Shown here in pieces: positions 1 to 42,600 of a stretch of 64,000 bases of DNA (positions within the stretch are counted from its first letter, which is position 1; every line of letters begins with the position of its first letter). This DNA is from Nectonema munidae (lineage: Eukaryota; Nematomorpha; Nectonematoida; Nectonematidae). The position numbers and the translations under genes are program-made. Location: positions 62,001-126,000 of the forward strand of contig JAUIRK010000285.1 of assembly GCA_030549495.1 (NCBI GenBank), read 5' to 3'. The notes under the pieces were generated by a model. That model saw nothing but the letters and a program-made list of their open reading frames with translations, was not told where the DNA came from and did no database searches.

Positions 1-398
1 ATATCAAGTCATTGAAAATTTAAGTCAGACTATTTTTCTCTTATGCGTAGATACAAAACCTAATACGTAATGCTTTATTTACTAAAAAATATTGTGATTT
101 ACTTTATTCCTTCCTTTATTGCCAAAAATAAGTACAAAAAAATGTTTTTTTAAAGAAAAAATCTGTAAGTTTCTGCTTTGTTTCTTTCAGAGCGGGCCTT
201 TTTTGTAAAATTTATAATATTTTTAAGTTGTAATAACTTAACACGATCAATTTTTTGAGTTTCTAGCCATGGCAAACTTTTCTCTAGCATATTGTTACAT
301 ACATCGCTAGCTTTATAGATAGCTTTATCGTTATTACATACAAGACATTTTTATTGATATTTGCGTGAATCATGGTTGGGTATACTTATATGATGTTG

Positions 399-1344
399 CA
401 GTGGTTCCCAACCTTTTTGACGTTCCCTACCCCTAAAAAATTTTAATTTTTTTGCGCCCCTTACAGTTTATGTAGTGAAAATTTACAAATTTATTTAAAA
501 GAAAAGTTGAAATAAAAAATCGACAAAAATTTGCATAAACAATCTGCATCCAAACAACTTCCATTTTAAAAAATAGTTCATTTTTTTATTCTCTTTTAAA
601 AAGCTAATAATTTTATACAAAGTCCACCTCAAATTTAATCACTCTTTTGCTCCTGTTTTTTGCATATGAGTTTCTCAAAACGTGGTACTTTGCTACTGAT
701 AGCAATTCACATATCTGCTTGTGCACTCAAGCGATTTCTAGATTTAGTCTTTATTGACAAAAGGGTACTAAACCGGACTCGCACAAGTAAGTTGTCACAA
801 ATGGAATAAGCATACTTTGTGCTTTTTTACAAAGTCTTGGAAACATCTCCATTGCCGAGCACCAATATTGTTCCAAAGTTTTGCTTTCAAACTGCATTTC
901 AAAAACACAGTTTGTGCACAATTCAATAAGTTCATCTTTCAACGTTTCATCATTCGGCATATAATCCAAATTAAAAGAATATGGATTTATTATCCATTTT
1001 TCAAAGGCTTCTAGATTTCCCCCTTCAAAATATCCATCAAATGACTTGGATAATATTTCCAAATGGTTACCAATTTCTTCTCGAACACTTGGAATTAGGG
1101 ACTCATCTTCATCGCTCATTTCTTCGAGTGATGGAAAATTCAAAAGTTTACCTTTTTCAACTCGTCGATGACAGATGTAACTTTTCTTTGAAAGCATTTA
1201 ATTTTTCACTACATTCTAATATATTTATATTTGCTTAAAAACTAAAGTTTAGACACTTCTTATATTTAAATGTTGTACTTCTTACCCCTGAGGTAAAGCG
1301 TCGCACCCCCTGGGGGTACGAGCACTCCTGGTTGGGAACCCCTG
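399..1344 (-). mobile_element. hAT DNA transposon, internally deleted
   Basis: Terminal inverted repeats CAGTGGTTCCCAACC at the left end and its near-complement GGTTGGGAACCCCTG at the right end bound a 946 bp element. The only coding trace is the C-terminal part of a hAT transposase on the - strand. At 946 bp against the usual 2.5-4 kb it is an internally deleted, non-autonomous copy. The 8 bp flanks (391-398 and 1345-1352) do not match, so it is old or one end is slightly misplaced. The hAT tail at 44624 has the same 15 bp terminus. Confidence 0.8.
751..1197 (-). pseudogene. hAT transposase C-terminal fragment (ZBED5/SCAND3-like)
   Basis: A 148-codon open frame. It contains the hAT C-terminal dimerisation signature: CSAMEMFPRLCKKAQSMLIP then FVTTYLCESG, matching the family pattern 'eYP.L..kAl..LlPF.TTYlCEsgFSal'. 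The reading leaves the family consensus just after LCESG and ends in a stop, so the last conserved block is lost. The upstream BED finger and RNase-H core are absent. The first methionine is simply the first ATG after an internal deletion. It lies inside the element at 399-1344 and is not a host gene. Confidence 0.75.
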
Positions 1345-2437
1345 GTATAGAGAGTATATTCATGTACTTTTTACGCTTGAAAATTGATTTTTTTTCTCTC
1401 TCTCTGGGACCACTAAATTTTTTGAAGTTTACTATATGTTATATAACTGTGTTCGCGTGGCTGTATTCACGTTAATTTCTAATATATGAATTATTTTGGT
1501 AAAACAAAGGTGCTCAAGTCCAAAACTTAAATCTATACAAGTTTTTTATGTACTGTTGACGAGTCGCCCGCCTCTATCTCTTCTGGTCCTGCTAGCAAAA
1601 CTTAGTTTTCCTGCTTCTAGGATCATGTCCTGTGCCCACACTAAGTGTACAGTATTAACTGGACTGTCATTCCTTTATCTCTTACTCTCCGATTACACTC
1701 TCAGAACAAAAAAGAAGCTATAAAACTTCCAAGGAGGAATGTACTTTTTATTGTGCTGCAATCGGACTGATGAACATTACATTCAAGCGCCTCGCATTGC
1801 AAATCTTGCAAAGTCATGATGTTCATTATGTCAACATCTCCTCCATCTAAATGCAGTATAAGTCATCGAAAAATATTTGAATGACACTACAACCATCTTT
1901 GAAAACTGTTTTAAGCAGAGCTACATTGTTTTAACCAAGTTTTATCTCCTTTCCAAAAATCTTGTTAGAAAGCTGTTTTGGTACTGCACAACTGCTCATC
2001 TCACCCCCTATTTATCTGGCTAATCTTGACAGAAACATCACCATCTCTCTACCTGCAAAAACCCCACTAACTTGATCGAGCCAGTACCCCTATCTGCTTC
2101 CCCCTCCCAAAGGTTACCGTACCGAAAAAAACTACACATGAGTTTTTTGACTCTGAGGTGTAGGCTTTCTCCTTCTCTTAACTCAACCACATTGAAAGAT
2201 TTAATCTCTTTATTGAAGAGTGCGGAATGAATTTATTGCTCCCTATATGCAGACATTGTGTTTTTATTCTTTTTCCTCTAAAATGAGATACTGCTGCGCG
2301 TGTGTAAGCTTCTGTATCAGCAGTAGGCGCAGCCATTCACTCCAAAAGGCCGCTTTATAACGTTATTCACGCTACTTCTTTATCTTCTATTTTAAGGTAA
2401 AACATTTCGATTGCGTCATAAGGAACTCTTGTAACAC
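1345..2437. other. Intergenic or intronic, no recognisable gene
   Basis: A patch at about 1550-2130 is less AT-rich than its surroundings and could be a worn repeat-derived coding piece, but I recognise no protein in any frame. The rest is AT-rich. A CT-rich run lies at 1390-1406. Confidence 0.4.
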
Positions 2438-2803
2438 TTAACCCTATTAGTTCTGGGGTTCACTAAAAAATTAATTGTACAAAATTGGCTGAATCATATC
2501 CCTTCAAATTTCGTGACCTTTCCAAAAATCGCTAGTTTCACCTTTTGATACCATTTTCATGGTAGTTAAATGACCCCCTCATGTCAAAGCTTTCAATCAA
2601 AAATTAAAATTTTTCATTAAAATTTTGACATTTTCTGTAGTTAACCTTATAACTTCTATATTATATACTACCTTGAACATTTATAATTATATACAGTTTT
2701 GAACGCATAACACTTTATACATTTAATTTTTTCAATAATCATGACTACTTTTTAGAAAATGTAAATTAAAATTTTGATTGATCGAAAATATATCTAATAA
2801 AAT

Positions 2804-3600
2804 ATTCCTTCAAATTTTACATAAAATAGGTTTTTATACTAAATCGGCCATGTTGGTTTCATTTTTGGCTCATTTTTTACATTTAATATGTGAAATTACC
2901 CAAAAGTGTTAATCAAATTTGTGGTTTACTTCTAAAAATTGTCTCCAAAAACATTCCTTCAAATTTTACATTAAATATGTTTTTATACTAAATCGGCCAT
3001 GCTGGTTTCATTTCTGGACTCATTTTTTACATTTAGGATATGAAAATACCTATAAGTGTTAATGAAATTTGTGGTTTACTTCTAAAAACTATCTTCAAAA
3101 ACATTAATTCAAATTTTACATGAATATGTGTTATACCAAATCGATCATACTGGTTTCATTTCTGAACTCAGTTTTCGCATTTAGAGGTTTTACTGTGTGT
3201 CGATTAAATTTGCCGTTTACGCCTCATAACTATCTCCAAAAATATTCTCTCTAATTTTACATCAAATATATGTTTTTATACCAAATCAACCATGCTGGGT
3301 TTATGTCTGAAATTCGTTTTTGCATTTAGGAGTTTTAAAATGTCTGAAAGTGTCAATCAAATGTTCGAATTACGTTTAATGTTTACAGAAATATTTTTGA
3401 AATTAAAATAAAATATCTGTTTTACGCTGTTTCAATTTTGGATTCTGGTTTGGCATTTATGATTTTAAAATATTTGAAAGCTTCAATCAGATTTGCTGTT
3501 TACTTCATAATGTCTTTAAAAATATTTTCAAAAAAATTAAATTATCTGTTTTTATACCAAATCGACTATGTTTATTTTATTTCTGTAAAATTTTCAAAAA
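2804..3600. repeat. Tandem array, ~148 bp unit, about 5 copies
   Basis: Units start near 2804, 2952, 3102, 3242 and 3392. Each begins with ATTCcTTCAAATTTTACAT-like sequence and contains an ACTAAATCGGCCATG-type block, a TGGTTTCATTTCTG block and a GTTTACTTCTAAAAAC end. The first two units are the most alike and divergence grows to the right. The array lies inside the piggyBac-type element. Confidence 0.85.
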
Positions 3601-4627
3601 ATCGTTTTATATTAGTTGTATAGTAAAAATACTTTTTTTTGTATATCTTGGCTTATAATACTTTCTTCAAGTAGGAAATCTTTATTTAAAAAAAAACGTA
3701 TTATAAAATCTTTTGAAGATTAGTATGAGAGAAGGAAGCAACCTGAAAACTAATTGGAAAAAGAACCTGTGATCAAAAATAATAATTAAAAAAAATATGT
3801 ATTTTGTCTAAATGGAAGATCTACCATGTTCTAATGAACTAGGAAGTGGTGTAATGATCTAATATTGTGTGCTTCAATAAATATTTTGACCGTGAAAAAA
3901 TTCCTCTTTTACGAATGAAAAACCGCTTGAATCTATAGCTTATCATCTAGGATTACAATTTTCATTTAACTAGGAATGGAGGAAATTTGAGAATTTACAT
4001 TAGGTCAGATTTATCAAAAATGGCATAGATGCCAATATGTGAGAATTTAGTTACTACCAAGATATTTTTAATTTAAATTGAATTTTTCCATCTTTTTCCT
4101 TTTGCGTAAAAGAGAGAATCTTTTAGATGAAGAACGTGAACAACTTTTTGTAATTGAACAATGAACATCACGAATGATTCATCAGTAATAAACCATTGAA
4201 ATTAGATTGCTTGACAAATATTCAGGCCTGATAATAAAATACACGATACTGATAAAAAAAAGTCTAAGATCATCAAGAAGATTCTAATCAGAATGCTTTG
4301 AGAGAGGAAAAAAGTAATTTTATCCTTAAACATTTTTTCGAACACATTGAAGAATATAATTTTCTAATGAAAAAAGAGCTACCAAGAAAGGATCATCATA
4401 GAATGAATACCAAAATTATATGACGTAGAGACTACGAGCCGATAACGAATTTGTAGCCAAAAAGATGGCGGTCCTATCGAGATACAGTTACTGTAGAATG
4501 AAATATTTTGAGTGAATTAAACACCTAAAGTTGGTTTATTATAAATAAAGAAAATAATTACTAGAGAAAACTGCAAGTAGAAGTTATTTTTATGTTTATA
4601 TATTTGACATTGATTTACAGGTTTAAT

Positions 4628-4974
4628 CGACTTTTTTGACAGGTTTTATTGATTTCATAAAAAATGAACATCACCATTAAATTCTACATACTTGAAATGT
4701 ATAAAAAAAATTTTATAAGAATAAAAATTTCAATTTTGACATGGGCTGTCATATTTAAATTATTTCTTCATGTTTGATTAATTTTTATTAAAAAAAAGGA
4801 ATATAACCAGTAAACACAGCCTACTTGAAAATGGGTATATGTGTGTAAAAAAACTTTATATAATTATTCGGATAAGATGTTTCTTTTTGAGATAAATCAA
4901 TTTTTTGACAGGTTTGATTGTTTTTATAAAAAATCAACATCACCACTAAATTCAGCATACTTGAAATATATACT
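4628..4974. repeat. 77 bp direct repeat pair
   Basis: Copies at about 4628-4703 and 4898-4974 share TTTTTTGACAGGTTT, AACATCACCA, TAAATTC and CATACTTGAAAT in the same order. The spacing is about 270 bp. They lie in the right part of the 2442-5023 element. Confidence 0.75.
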
Positions 4975-5437
4975 TTACGCCCCCAGCACTTGAGCGGACA
5001 AATTTAGCCCATCACTAGCAGGGTTAAGTGTTAGGGTAAATGTCTTATTTCGTCTAGGGAACTTATCTTTCATTATATTGATATTAATAGTATTTTCACT
5101 TAATATGTTTTATTTTCTAAAAGAAGCTTGGATGGAGCCTTTCGTATGTTTTCGTAAAATCACATTTTTCAACGAGTAAATTCCTTTTGTTTGTTTATTA
5201 GGCATTACGTCAGTTTAAACAGTTTTCTCTTCATGTCTTCACCTATATATAATTTATCTCTAACAATCTTGAACTCACTTCTTAAAACTTATTTCAAAGC
5301 TTCCTTCTTTTAGGAATGTATCTAATCATTTACATTCAATTTTCTGGGAATTTAAAATTTTTCCTAATTTAAATACTAAATTTGCATATCTCACATTATA
5401 CTTAGATAATCACATGTCCTTATCAACAACTCCCCAG

Positions 5438-34076
<28,639 letters not shown>

Positions 34077-35229
34077 AGTTTTTTCATCACTTTTTGCTCA
34101 TCATTGGATAAACTGTTGACTTTTTGTACATACTTTTGTGTATTATATTAATGATTATATGCATACACTTATTTATATCATTGTGATACTGTTTGTTAAT
34201 TTTGTTATCACTGACAAAGTATCCCGTTTTAGACTGTCATTTTATTTCTGTTATCCAATGTTTCCAACACAACTTGTCCTGAATTACTGTTTCCTTTATT
34301 TGCACAATACTGTGCAGGCAGTATCATATGTATGCATATGTAAACATATTTGTTTGTATATATGCATGCATTTCTCCATATGTGATATTATTAGAAAGTA
34401 AATATAATAATTAAGTTTTTTAATTTTGAATGCATTTTGATTTGATAAAATGCGTATATATCACATTTTTCGTAATTTCCTTATTCAAGGATACGAAGGT
34501 ATCTTATAAATACCAATGTTTCACCGTTTAGTCAAACGCTCGTAATCCAAGTATTTGAAAGCATTTCTTAACATAATTAAGGCTAATTCTTCCTCAATAT
34601 TATAAGCTTGGAATTTTTGTTTGTATCCTCTAAAACGTGCTATTATTTTTGTATATAACAAGTTAGGAATACACATGAGTATTTTATCCCTTCCAGTTAT
34701 TAGCAATATTAGTTTGCGTTTAATGGCTCAAATATATACAAATTATTTTTTTATATAAAATTTTATGAACATTTTTTGAGCAATTTTTTATTATTTTGCT
34801 AAAAATGTAAAGTCTTGAGAATTTTTTCAATTGTGTTATTTTGATGAGATTTCTAGTGTTGCGTCTTGTATGTGTTTCTATAAACTATAAAGTTGTAGAA
34901 TATTTGAGTTGCTTTTAGATTTTAAAACTCGATTATTTATTATACCATTGAGAGAAAGACCGTAATTTATTATTGAAAAAAAGGAATAAAAACAGAACAC
35001 AATAGGAAATATCACAACAATTAACTCTATATATTGAAATGAAAATCAATAACCAAAATGGCCGTTATTAGATTTTCATAATTAAATGCATTATTATATA
35101 TTGGGAAATTAATTTTATAAAACTATCAGTGACGACATAACTTTTATACAAAGAGATTTGATAAAAGATTTTTTTTAGAATTCAGAAATTAGAACTTTTA
35201 AGTCTATAATTGTCACTTTGTGTTTTTTC
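34077..35229. other. PTPN9 3' flank
   Basis: Downstream of the PTPN9 stop; presumably includes the 3' UTR. An AATAAA occurs near 34985, but nearer signals cannot be excluded in such AT-rich sequence. No other gene seen. Confidence 0.4.
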
Positions 35230-36000
35230 GAACTTCTGGTATTATAGACAGGTGATAAATTGTAGATAATTAACTTTCCAAAAATATTCTCCAGCTGACC
35301 ATTTAAATTTTTGAACAAAAACACAACCAATCTTTGGTTGTATACATCTAGTTATAGTAGATTACTTTGTTCAAATACTATTCCGGTGTGTTGGAATGTC
35401 TTTAAATTAAATACAATTCTTATTCCCCGCTTTTGGAGAGTTTCGATTTTCTTTTTTTGATAGGGATACCAATTTACATTACTATAATTCAAATATGAAC
35501 GAAAAGTTGCTTGTAAATCATAAGCTTTATGCTAAGAGGAAGTATAATTTTGACTTGGCAAAATGCCGTATAAATCGATTCAAGTTCAAAAAAAGTTGAT
35601 TTACATTATCAACAAATTTTTATTTTTTGTTAATAGTCAGCCCAAGTATATATATTTTCAACTACATCTATTTCTATTTTTTCTAAATAATCAAAGGCAA
35701 TATGTTTTTTTGAAATTACAATATATTTAGACTTTAATTTTATTCAAGGTAAAATTATCACTGTTACACTTATATAGATTTTGTTTAAATTGAAATTTTG
35801 AGTATCAATATCAACAACTTAAAGGAAAAAAAGCAACTATATCGTCAGCAAAAAGAAGGAATGTGAAAAAAGGTGTAGCAGAAAATATATTTTTTATAGC
35901 AATATTGAAAAGTATAACTCTTAAAAATGTTAAAATTAGTATCAAGGTAATTTTGGTTTAATTTGTTTTAAAGGTGAATTAACTTTTTGCTAAATATAAC
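35230..36000 (-). pseudogene. LINE (non-LTR) reverse transcriptase C-terminal remnant
   Basis: On the - strand, FLLFADDIVAFF carries the FADD form of the catalytic box (codons at 35849-35841). After it come KSKYIVISKKHIAFDYLEK, LTINKKLKFVDNVNQLFLNL, LPLSIKLMIYKQLF, SYLNYSNVNW and ETLQKRGIRIVFNL, in the order found at the end of jockey/CR1-type reverse transcriptases. Several frame changes and stops; no 5' half. An old truncated copy. Confidence 0.8.
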
Positions 36001-39000
36001 TTTCTAATAGATAGATTTTGCTGTAAATTAGTAATAGTAAAAGTTTGATGGTTGTCACATACTAAACTTTAAAATATGGTTACTGTTGGGGGCGACTGAG
36101 TGTAATTATAATTTTTATGCAATTTAATTAGCTAAGATGATTATTTAATCACTTATCATCTTTGATATTTTCAAAGATAAATTAGAATTGCATTTCGATT
36201 AATATTTAAAGAATGCTATGTGTTCGAATAATATGATACAAATAAAATATACAATTGTTATTTTTACAATTTGTCACTAAAATATAAAAGAATTTTTGTA
36301 TTCAAATGCAATGAACTAAAATCGAAAGAGGCATATATTATTGTTAGGCTCAACAAAAGTATAATATATTTCTGATATTGATATTGGTTGATTTTATTAA
36401 ATTTGTTGAATAAAAATTTATATGAAGTAAAAAATACAAGAATAAAAATGATCGTTTCTTTCCCTACATAAGCAAAGAAGCAATTAAAAAACTTCCTACT
36501 TTAGAGTTTTAAATTTTTTATAAACTAAGTCATATTGCATGAAGGAAAAATAAAGACATTTATTTCCGAATAAAAAACAAATTATTGCAATAAACTTGCA
36601 TTGATATTTACATTATATTATAAATTTTTTACTTATACTCAAACTATGAAAAAAATAGACCACGAAAATTCATCGCTTTAACGGAGGAGATAAATCAAAT
36701 AAAGCTTTATGCAGCACACTTAAAACCAATCATATAGTAATATTTTGTAACTTTGTAGTATAGATAGTTTTTGAAAGTGGGGAATGTGAAATCCCTGATT
36801 TATGATGCGTAAAAAAGATTTAAAAATAATAAATTTTCAATATGCTAAAAATATCCTAAGTGATTACCGAAAAATGGTACTCTCTGTGCTCTACTCACAT
36901 AGTAACAAAGATTATTAGATATTGTTATGAATTTAAACCTGATGAAAGCATGTCAATATCTGCTATTAAAGAATGCTTGGTTTATAATAAATATATTGTT
37001 GAATAAGCCGAAATCTATTATATATTGTACACATCATGCAGAGAAATTTGAACTTTTTTTAATTTATAATATTTTTCTTATTTTTTTTATCCACATTATT
37101 ATGGAAGATAATTTTCTTAAATCATAACTATGCTCTAATTTCTTTTGCCAAGTTTTTATTTGAATTTATCAATGTAGTACCTATTTAAATTAATTTACTT
37201 TTGAATTATTTGAATTAAATTTTCTTTTTGTTATCTATTAGTATCTGATATTGCATTTTACGTTGTTCGAATTTATATTTTCATAGATTGTCAAATTTTA
37301 TTTACATTTTAAAATTTTATTTTTTTTACATAAATTTATTTAAAATATATAATTAAAAAATGTAAACACAATGTGATAACGATGTTATATTATTTTCCCG
37401 TTTATAAATCAAATGTCTGCAGATGGTCTAATCATAGGAGCGTGGGGTCTCGATCCAGATGATCTGGGTTCGTTTCTTGATCGTAACTCATCTTCTAAGC
37501 TATGGAAGATTAGTTTTCCTTGGATGCGATACCGACGAATAAAAAAATACAATGCAAATTTTATTTATATTGTCAACTGTTTAGTAAAAAACTTGATTTG
37601 TAGAGACAATAGTATGTAAATCTTAGCAGCTATATAAAAAACCTAGATGATAATTGTCTAACCACTTTTAAGTTTTTACTCCCAAGTATTTACGCATCGG
37701 TGCCTTATACTCTCTTTTCTTTTATTTGTAATTACTAAATTTTGCAAGTATGCACATACTAGTGATTTGCAATGGTGTAGTCAAGACGCCATTTTTTATT
37801 TTTAACTATACCACTGGTGATGTACCGATCTCAATTTTTTCGCCCGTTCCGATTCAACTTACATTTAAAATTCTAATACAGATGCTTAACCAATACCAAT
37901 ACTAAAAAATTTAAGTATATAAATTCTCTTAAACATCATAAATTTCTCTATTGCATTTATTAAAAAATGGAAAAGTTGAATATGTAATATTACATATGAA
38001 ATTGAAATGTAAAAATGAGTTTTTCTCCTTTAATTCCTTCTAATTTCTTTCTTCTAGGAAAGTAAAAGCATCCATCATAACTAAAAAATGCCAACTAAAA
38101 CGGGGGGAAAGGTAAAATGAAACTGACATGCTACAAAGTAAGGAATTTTCGCGAACTTAATTTCCAGAGTTTAAAGTTTTTCATATGAAATTTTTTATAG
38201 CATTTACAATCTTTAATATATAAAATTAAAAAACACTGTAGCTTCGATACTAAGTTCTCAACAGGTGAGAAAACTAAATTTTTAGGCTAAATATCTAAAA
38301 TTTAGAAATTAGAGGTCGATCAAAAGTTTAGAAGAGGGGTCAAAAAACTAAGGAAAATTGGTTGGCGTTATTTATGTACGATCCCTAATTCCATTTATGA
38401 ATATTTAGTCTATTTTTACATCAAATTGTAAGCAAAAAGTGTAATTTTATATGCACAAAGCGCTACGCATAAAATACAAAGGTTCTTTTACTCTTTATAT
38501 CTTTAGTAAAGTTACACTTAGTTACATGCATCTGAATTACTCTCGCTTTTGATGCTATCGTGTCAAGGCACAGTGCTATTTACTGATCTTGTATCTTTCA
38601 TTTTGTCAAGTACTGCATCGCATCACAACTGATATCTGTTCTTAACCATTCTATGAAGCTAGTTTAGGAATACCCAACAGCTGTTCAACCCTAGCACCCA
38701 GAAGAGAATTAGCAAATGGTCAACACGCTCAAGGGATTCTAGATCTTCGATCAACTTACCTTCACAGCCAAGCAATAATTGAACGGATGCTTAACATTCA
38801 GATCGATGATTGTTTGATGGGGAGTCTCTGTTCTTTGTTTTTTTTCTAGCCAGATGGAGTTTCTGTTTATATTCACAGCAATAGCGTTATGACAAAGATT
38901 GAAAGTTATTTCATTAATCATATAAATGGTTTTCCTTGATGACATATTGTTCATATTCAGAACTATTGTAAATCCTGGACACATGATATTGATTAATTGA

Positions 39001-39552
39001 TCATCAAGTCTATCAGCAAACTTGTGGTCAGGAGTTTCACAATCTTTGCAATGGTATATTTGGAGACACGAAATGCTTGCCAGCCTGATGAAGATACATC
39101 TTCAATAGCATGTCGACTCGAATCTTTAACATTCATTTTTTCTCACTTTATGAAGATGTAGGAAGTTTTCAAGGATCTGTCGATATGAATTCAGCTCTGC
39201 GCTCAGCTTCTTATGAACCAAAGAAATGAACTTAACTAGTATTTATTGATATCATAAACCAGAGAATAAAAAATGTAATGACTGCACTGTGTATCGTGCA
39301 ACACATAATAATAGATACATGCACATGAATTCAAGGACAATGTAATTTTTTTAATTTTAAATGCTAGAGTCCCGCCCTTAAAATGTGTTGAATTGTAAAG
39401 ATATTTGGCGAAGGGTGTTTATTTCATCAATTTTTAAAAATGACGTGAGGACGAAATTCCACATTTCAAGTCAATTTTACAGCATCGGTTGTGTATAATG
39501 GCGCTTTTATTTTTATGACGCTTTTTCCACAGAATAAACGTTCTCATTTGGC
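36001..39552. other. Intergenic between PTPN9 and GABP-beta
   Basis: Mostly AT-rich and featureless. A hAT-like CAATGGTGTAGTCAAG lies near 37772, a GC-richer 60-90 bp patch at 37413-37500 that could be a short ORF or a tRNA-derived SINE piece, and an unrecognised 77-codon - strand frame at 38751-38984. TTTTTCCACAG at about 39520-39530 may be the acceptor of a 5' UTR exon of the next gene. Confidence 0.4.
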
Positions 39553-39660
39553 ATGTCTTTGGTGGAGTTGGGAAAGCAGTTGTTGGATGCTGCAACGAGA
39601 GGAGATGAAGAACTCATTAAGACGTTAATGTTCAATGGCGCTCCTTTCACCACTGATTGG
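39553..39660 (+). CDS. GABPB1: GABP-beta exon 1 (coding start)
   Basis: ATG at 39553, 36 codons, donor GTATGC in phase 0. It encodes the first ankyrin helix pair and ends NGAPFTTDW. The start aligns with the usual MSLV(D/E)LGK start of the family. Confidence 0.93.
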
Positions 39661-42600
39661 GTATGCATTGTATAATTTATATACCCTACGCGTCGATAAG
39701 GGGGGGGGGGGCAAAAGGGCATAGGCTATCATTAGATAATCTAATAATTAGTATGACTCCGACTCATTATCAAAATGTGCGACTTCACCGACTCCAGTGT
39801 CTGACTCTTTGCGGATTATATTTTAGTTCCATTATTTTTTTAATTATTATTTTAGATAAATTTATTGCACTAATTAAAGTTTGGATTTTAATTTTTAATT
39901 GATTTTAAATAAACTATTCGCCTTTATAAATGTGAATAGAGATAAATTTGTAAGGAGTGTTAGAAGCAAATAAATGGGATTGCAAAAGTTGAGACTGACT
40001 TTCTTGAATACTGACTTGCAAAAAGGTGTGTTTGACTTGGATTAGGAGGCATTTGAATTATAAACGAATGTGACCGAATTAAGGTTGACAATTTTACCTA
40101 ACTCAAAAAATCCACTGGGTTAGGGTTTCGTTTTCTATTATCACTGTTTTTTTCTGGGTAATACCAATTAAAAAATCAACTTTTTAGGGAACAAATTAGC
40201 TCTAAGCAAATTCTTGAAAAATTCGGGAATTATTTTTGAATTTTGTCGAGCATAACTCGTGCACGCCCGTATTTCTAATTTTACTTCGCTTTACCTCGAA
40301 AAAGGAAGATGTATCATTGTCACTGTACTTTTGGTTTAGTTCGGTACGACTCCTCTTCACTTAGCAGCGCAAAATGGACATATTGGAGCGGCGAGTGTTC
40401 TCATTTGTGCTGGAATCACCATAGACACTAAAAACAAGCTTTGCCGCGCTCCCATCCACATGGCATCGCAGAAGGGACACAAAGAAATGGTGAAGCTGCT
40501 CCTTAATAATGGTTCAAATGTCAACACTACTGACATGGTAAGATGAGCTTCACTATCACACTAGTAGCGCTGTTATAGCTGTCATTAAGGTCAATTTCTT
40601 CAATTAACGTTTTTGAGATTCTTTTAATTGAGTATTATAAGCCACTGATTTACCCAATAATTTCGGCTTATTTACCGAAATTTTTTTGCCCTAGGAAGAA
40701 ATTTAATTGCTTACTACCTATTATATTTTCCTAACTAAGTAATTTTATAACTATGTCTGTGACAAACTAGTTAACTCAATTATTTAGTATTTTAAAAAAC
40801 GTGCATTCTTTCAAATGTATTTTATATGAAACGATTTACCAAACTATTCAATCAACTAAAAATATGAATGAACCTAGAATCTTCCTAAATATTTTTTTTA
40901 ATTAATTTTTTTCAAACGCATCCATCTGTTTTGCAAAGTTGATGTCCCATTAAAATATTGACTTTCTTTGTATTTTTTATGTCCTATTTTGCCCAAAAAA
41001 TTCTTGGGCGTGAGTTGGATTTGAATCCAACTCAAATCCTTTCTTACTCATAACTCGACACAAGTGATGCAATTCTGCCTTCCATACCAATATACCACGA
41101 GGTGCCTTTTACCTCCAGTAAGCTACACTTCGTTCTTAAAAAGTCGGGCCTTGTTAAAAAGGAATAACTAATTTTACCGGATCAAACTATTTTGCGAAAT
41201 AGTTATCATCATCTCATGAATTGTGTCCTCATTCTTGCTTGCCTTTTCAGTTAAACATGACTTCGCTGCACTGGGCCATAGAGGGCGGCTTTGTTGAAAT
41301 AGTGCACCTCCTTCTTCAACATGGAGCTGTGGTGGAGGTGAAGTCAAAATTTGATAAAACGCCCCTCACTATCGCATTCGAGAAGATGAGGAGTGACATC
41401 TTGAAAATGCTTAATGTAAGTGCAATCACGTCTTGTCTCTCTATTTACCACGCCCCTTTTTATGATGACAAGCGAATTTTCATATGCAACGAGAGTTTAA
41501 CTTCATAAAAGGATATTTCAATGCTTGCCTCATTTATTGTAAATCTATTTTCAATTTACATTTATAATAATAATTGATAAATAAATAAAATTGCAAAATT
41601 TAGTGATTTAGAATAAGTGAATTGCTGACTATTTTCTGCAAAAGACTGACAGAGGAAAAAGATATCTTTTTTAAATTGTATTTCTCTATCAATGTTCCTA
41701 ATCGGTGATAACTTCATCAAAAATCTATATTTATTATATATTTCTAATCATTTCAAAAATATCAAAGATTTGAAAAATTCATTTTTTTTAATTTTCAACT
41801 TTTTTTATTTGTATTTTAATATCGTTTTGGTCTTTTTTTTATGTTGACAATTTACTTCCTACTTTATGCTAGCACACATAAGTATATAAACACTCGTGTT
41901 TAATCCGCATCCCAATATCTGTTATTTTCAGGAACACACCTAGTATGTGTGGATAATCCGTCCCTTAACTTTATACACATTGAGCTAAATAAAATTCACA
42001 TAAATAGAGTATTTATTATATAAAATAAAAATGGAGAAATATTTTCCAAGGGATTAATCTATATGCTGGCGGTATATATCATACGCATTTTGCCTATTTT
42101 CGTTCACATACTTTTCTTCTTTTTTTTGGTTAAATTCTAGTAAAGAAAAGTAGACAACCTGCACCCCCGTTTTTAGTCAATTAATTCAAAAGTGCGAATT
42201 AAACCCGAGTGTTTACGACAAATATTTAAAATGATGGATGCTTTTTTCTCTCGTTACAAAAAAGGGTGAACTAAGAATAAAGAGTGTATTGTTGTTATAA
42301 GTAAGAATGTTGAAAACACAAATAAAAATACCTAAAATCACATTCATCTTATTTATCATTCGGATTCACAAGTCTAAAACTGACTCTGAAAACGAAACAG
42401 AAAAAATAAAATCCACCTATGAATCGCCCATGAATGTTGATAAAGCAGAAAATATTTGATAAAAAGTATAGCGAGGCGCCAAAATTATATTTATACAAAA
42501 GGCACTCGGAAAATGTCAAAATATGGAAAATCGAATTTTTCTATCACTTGATTATCTTATCATGCGCGTCTCAGCCGTTTAACCCTCGCTTCGCGGACTT

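Larger units (their letters stand above)
2442..5023. mobile_element. Non-coding piggyBac-type element with TTAA target duplication
   Basis: TTAA at 2438-2441 and 5024-5027 flank termini that read CCCTATTAGTTCTGGGG inward from the left and CCCTGCTAGTGATGGG inward from the right. TTAA duplication with CCC-starting ends is the piggyBac hallmark. The similarity between ends continues a few bases outside TTAA (TAACAC on the left, its complement on the right), so the exact boundary is open. No transposase frame is visible in 2.6 kb. The interior is filled by a ~148 bp tandem array and a 77 bp direct repeat. Confidence 0.65.

Noticed and set aside
1496-2130. A less AT-rich patch suspected to be an exon or a retroelement piece
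   Set aside because: No frame gives a recognisable domain and no paired ends or splice partners are visible.
37413-37619. A 68-codon frame starting MSADGLIIGAWGLDPDDLGS
   Set aside because: Only the first 90 bp are GC-richer and they contain tRNA-box-like words (GGTCTAATC, GGGTTCG). No splice partner or family match, so I cannot choose between a short gene and a SINE piece.
38751-38984. A 77-codon - strand frame (MCPGFTIVLNMNNMSSRKTI)
   Set aside because: No family recognised, and neighbouring frames look equally coding-like for short runs; at best a worn repeat piece.
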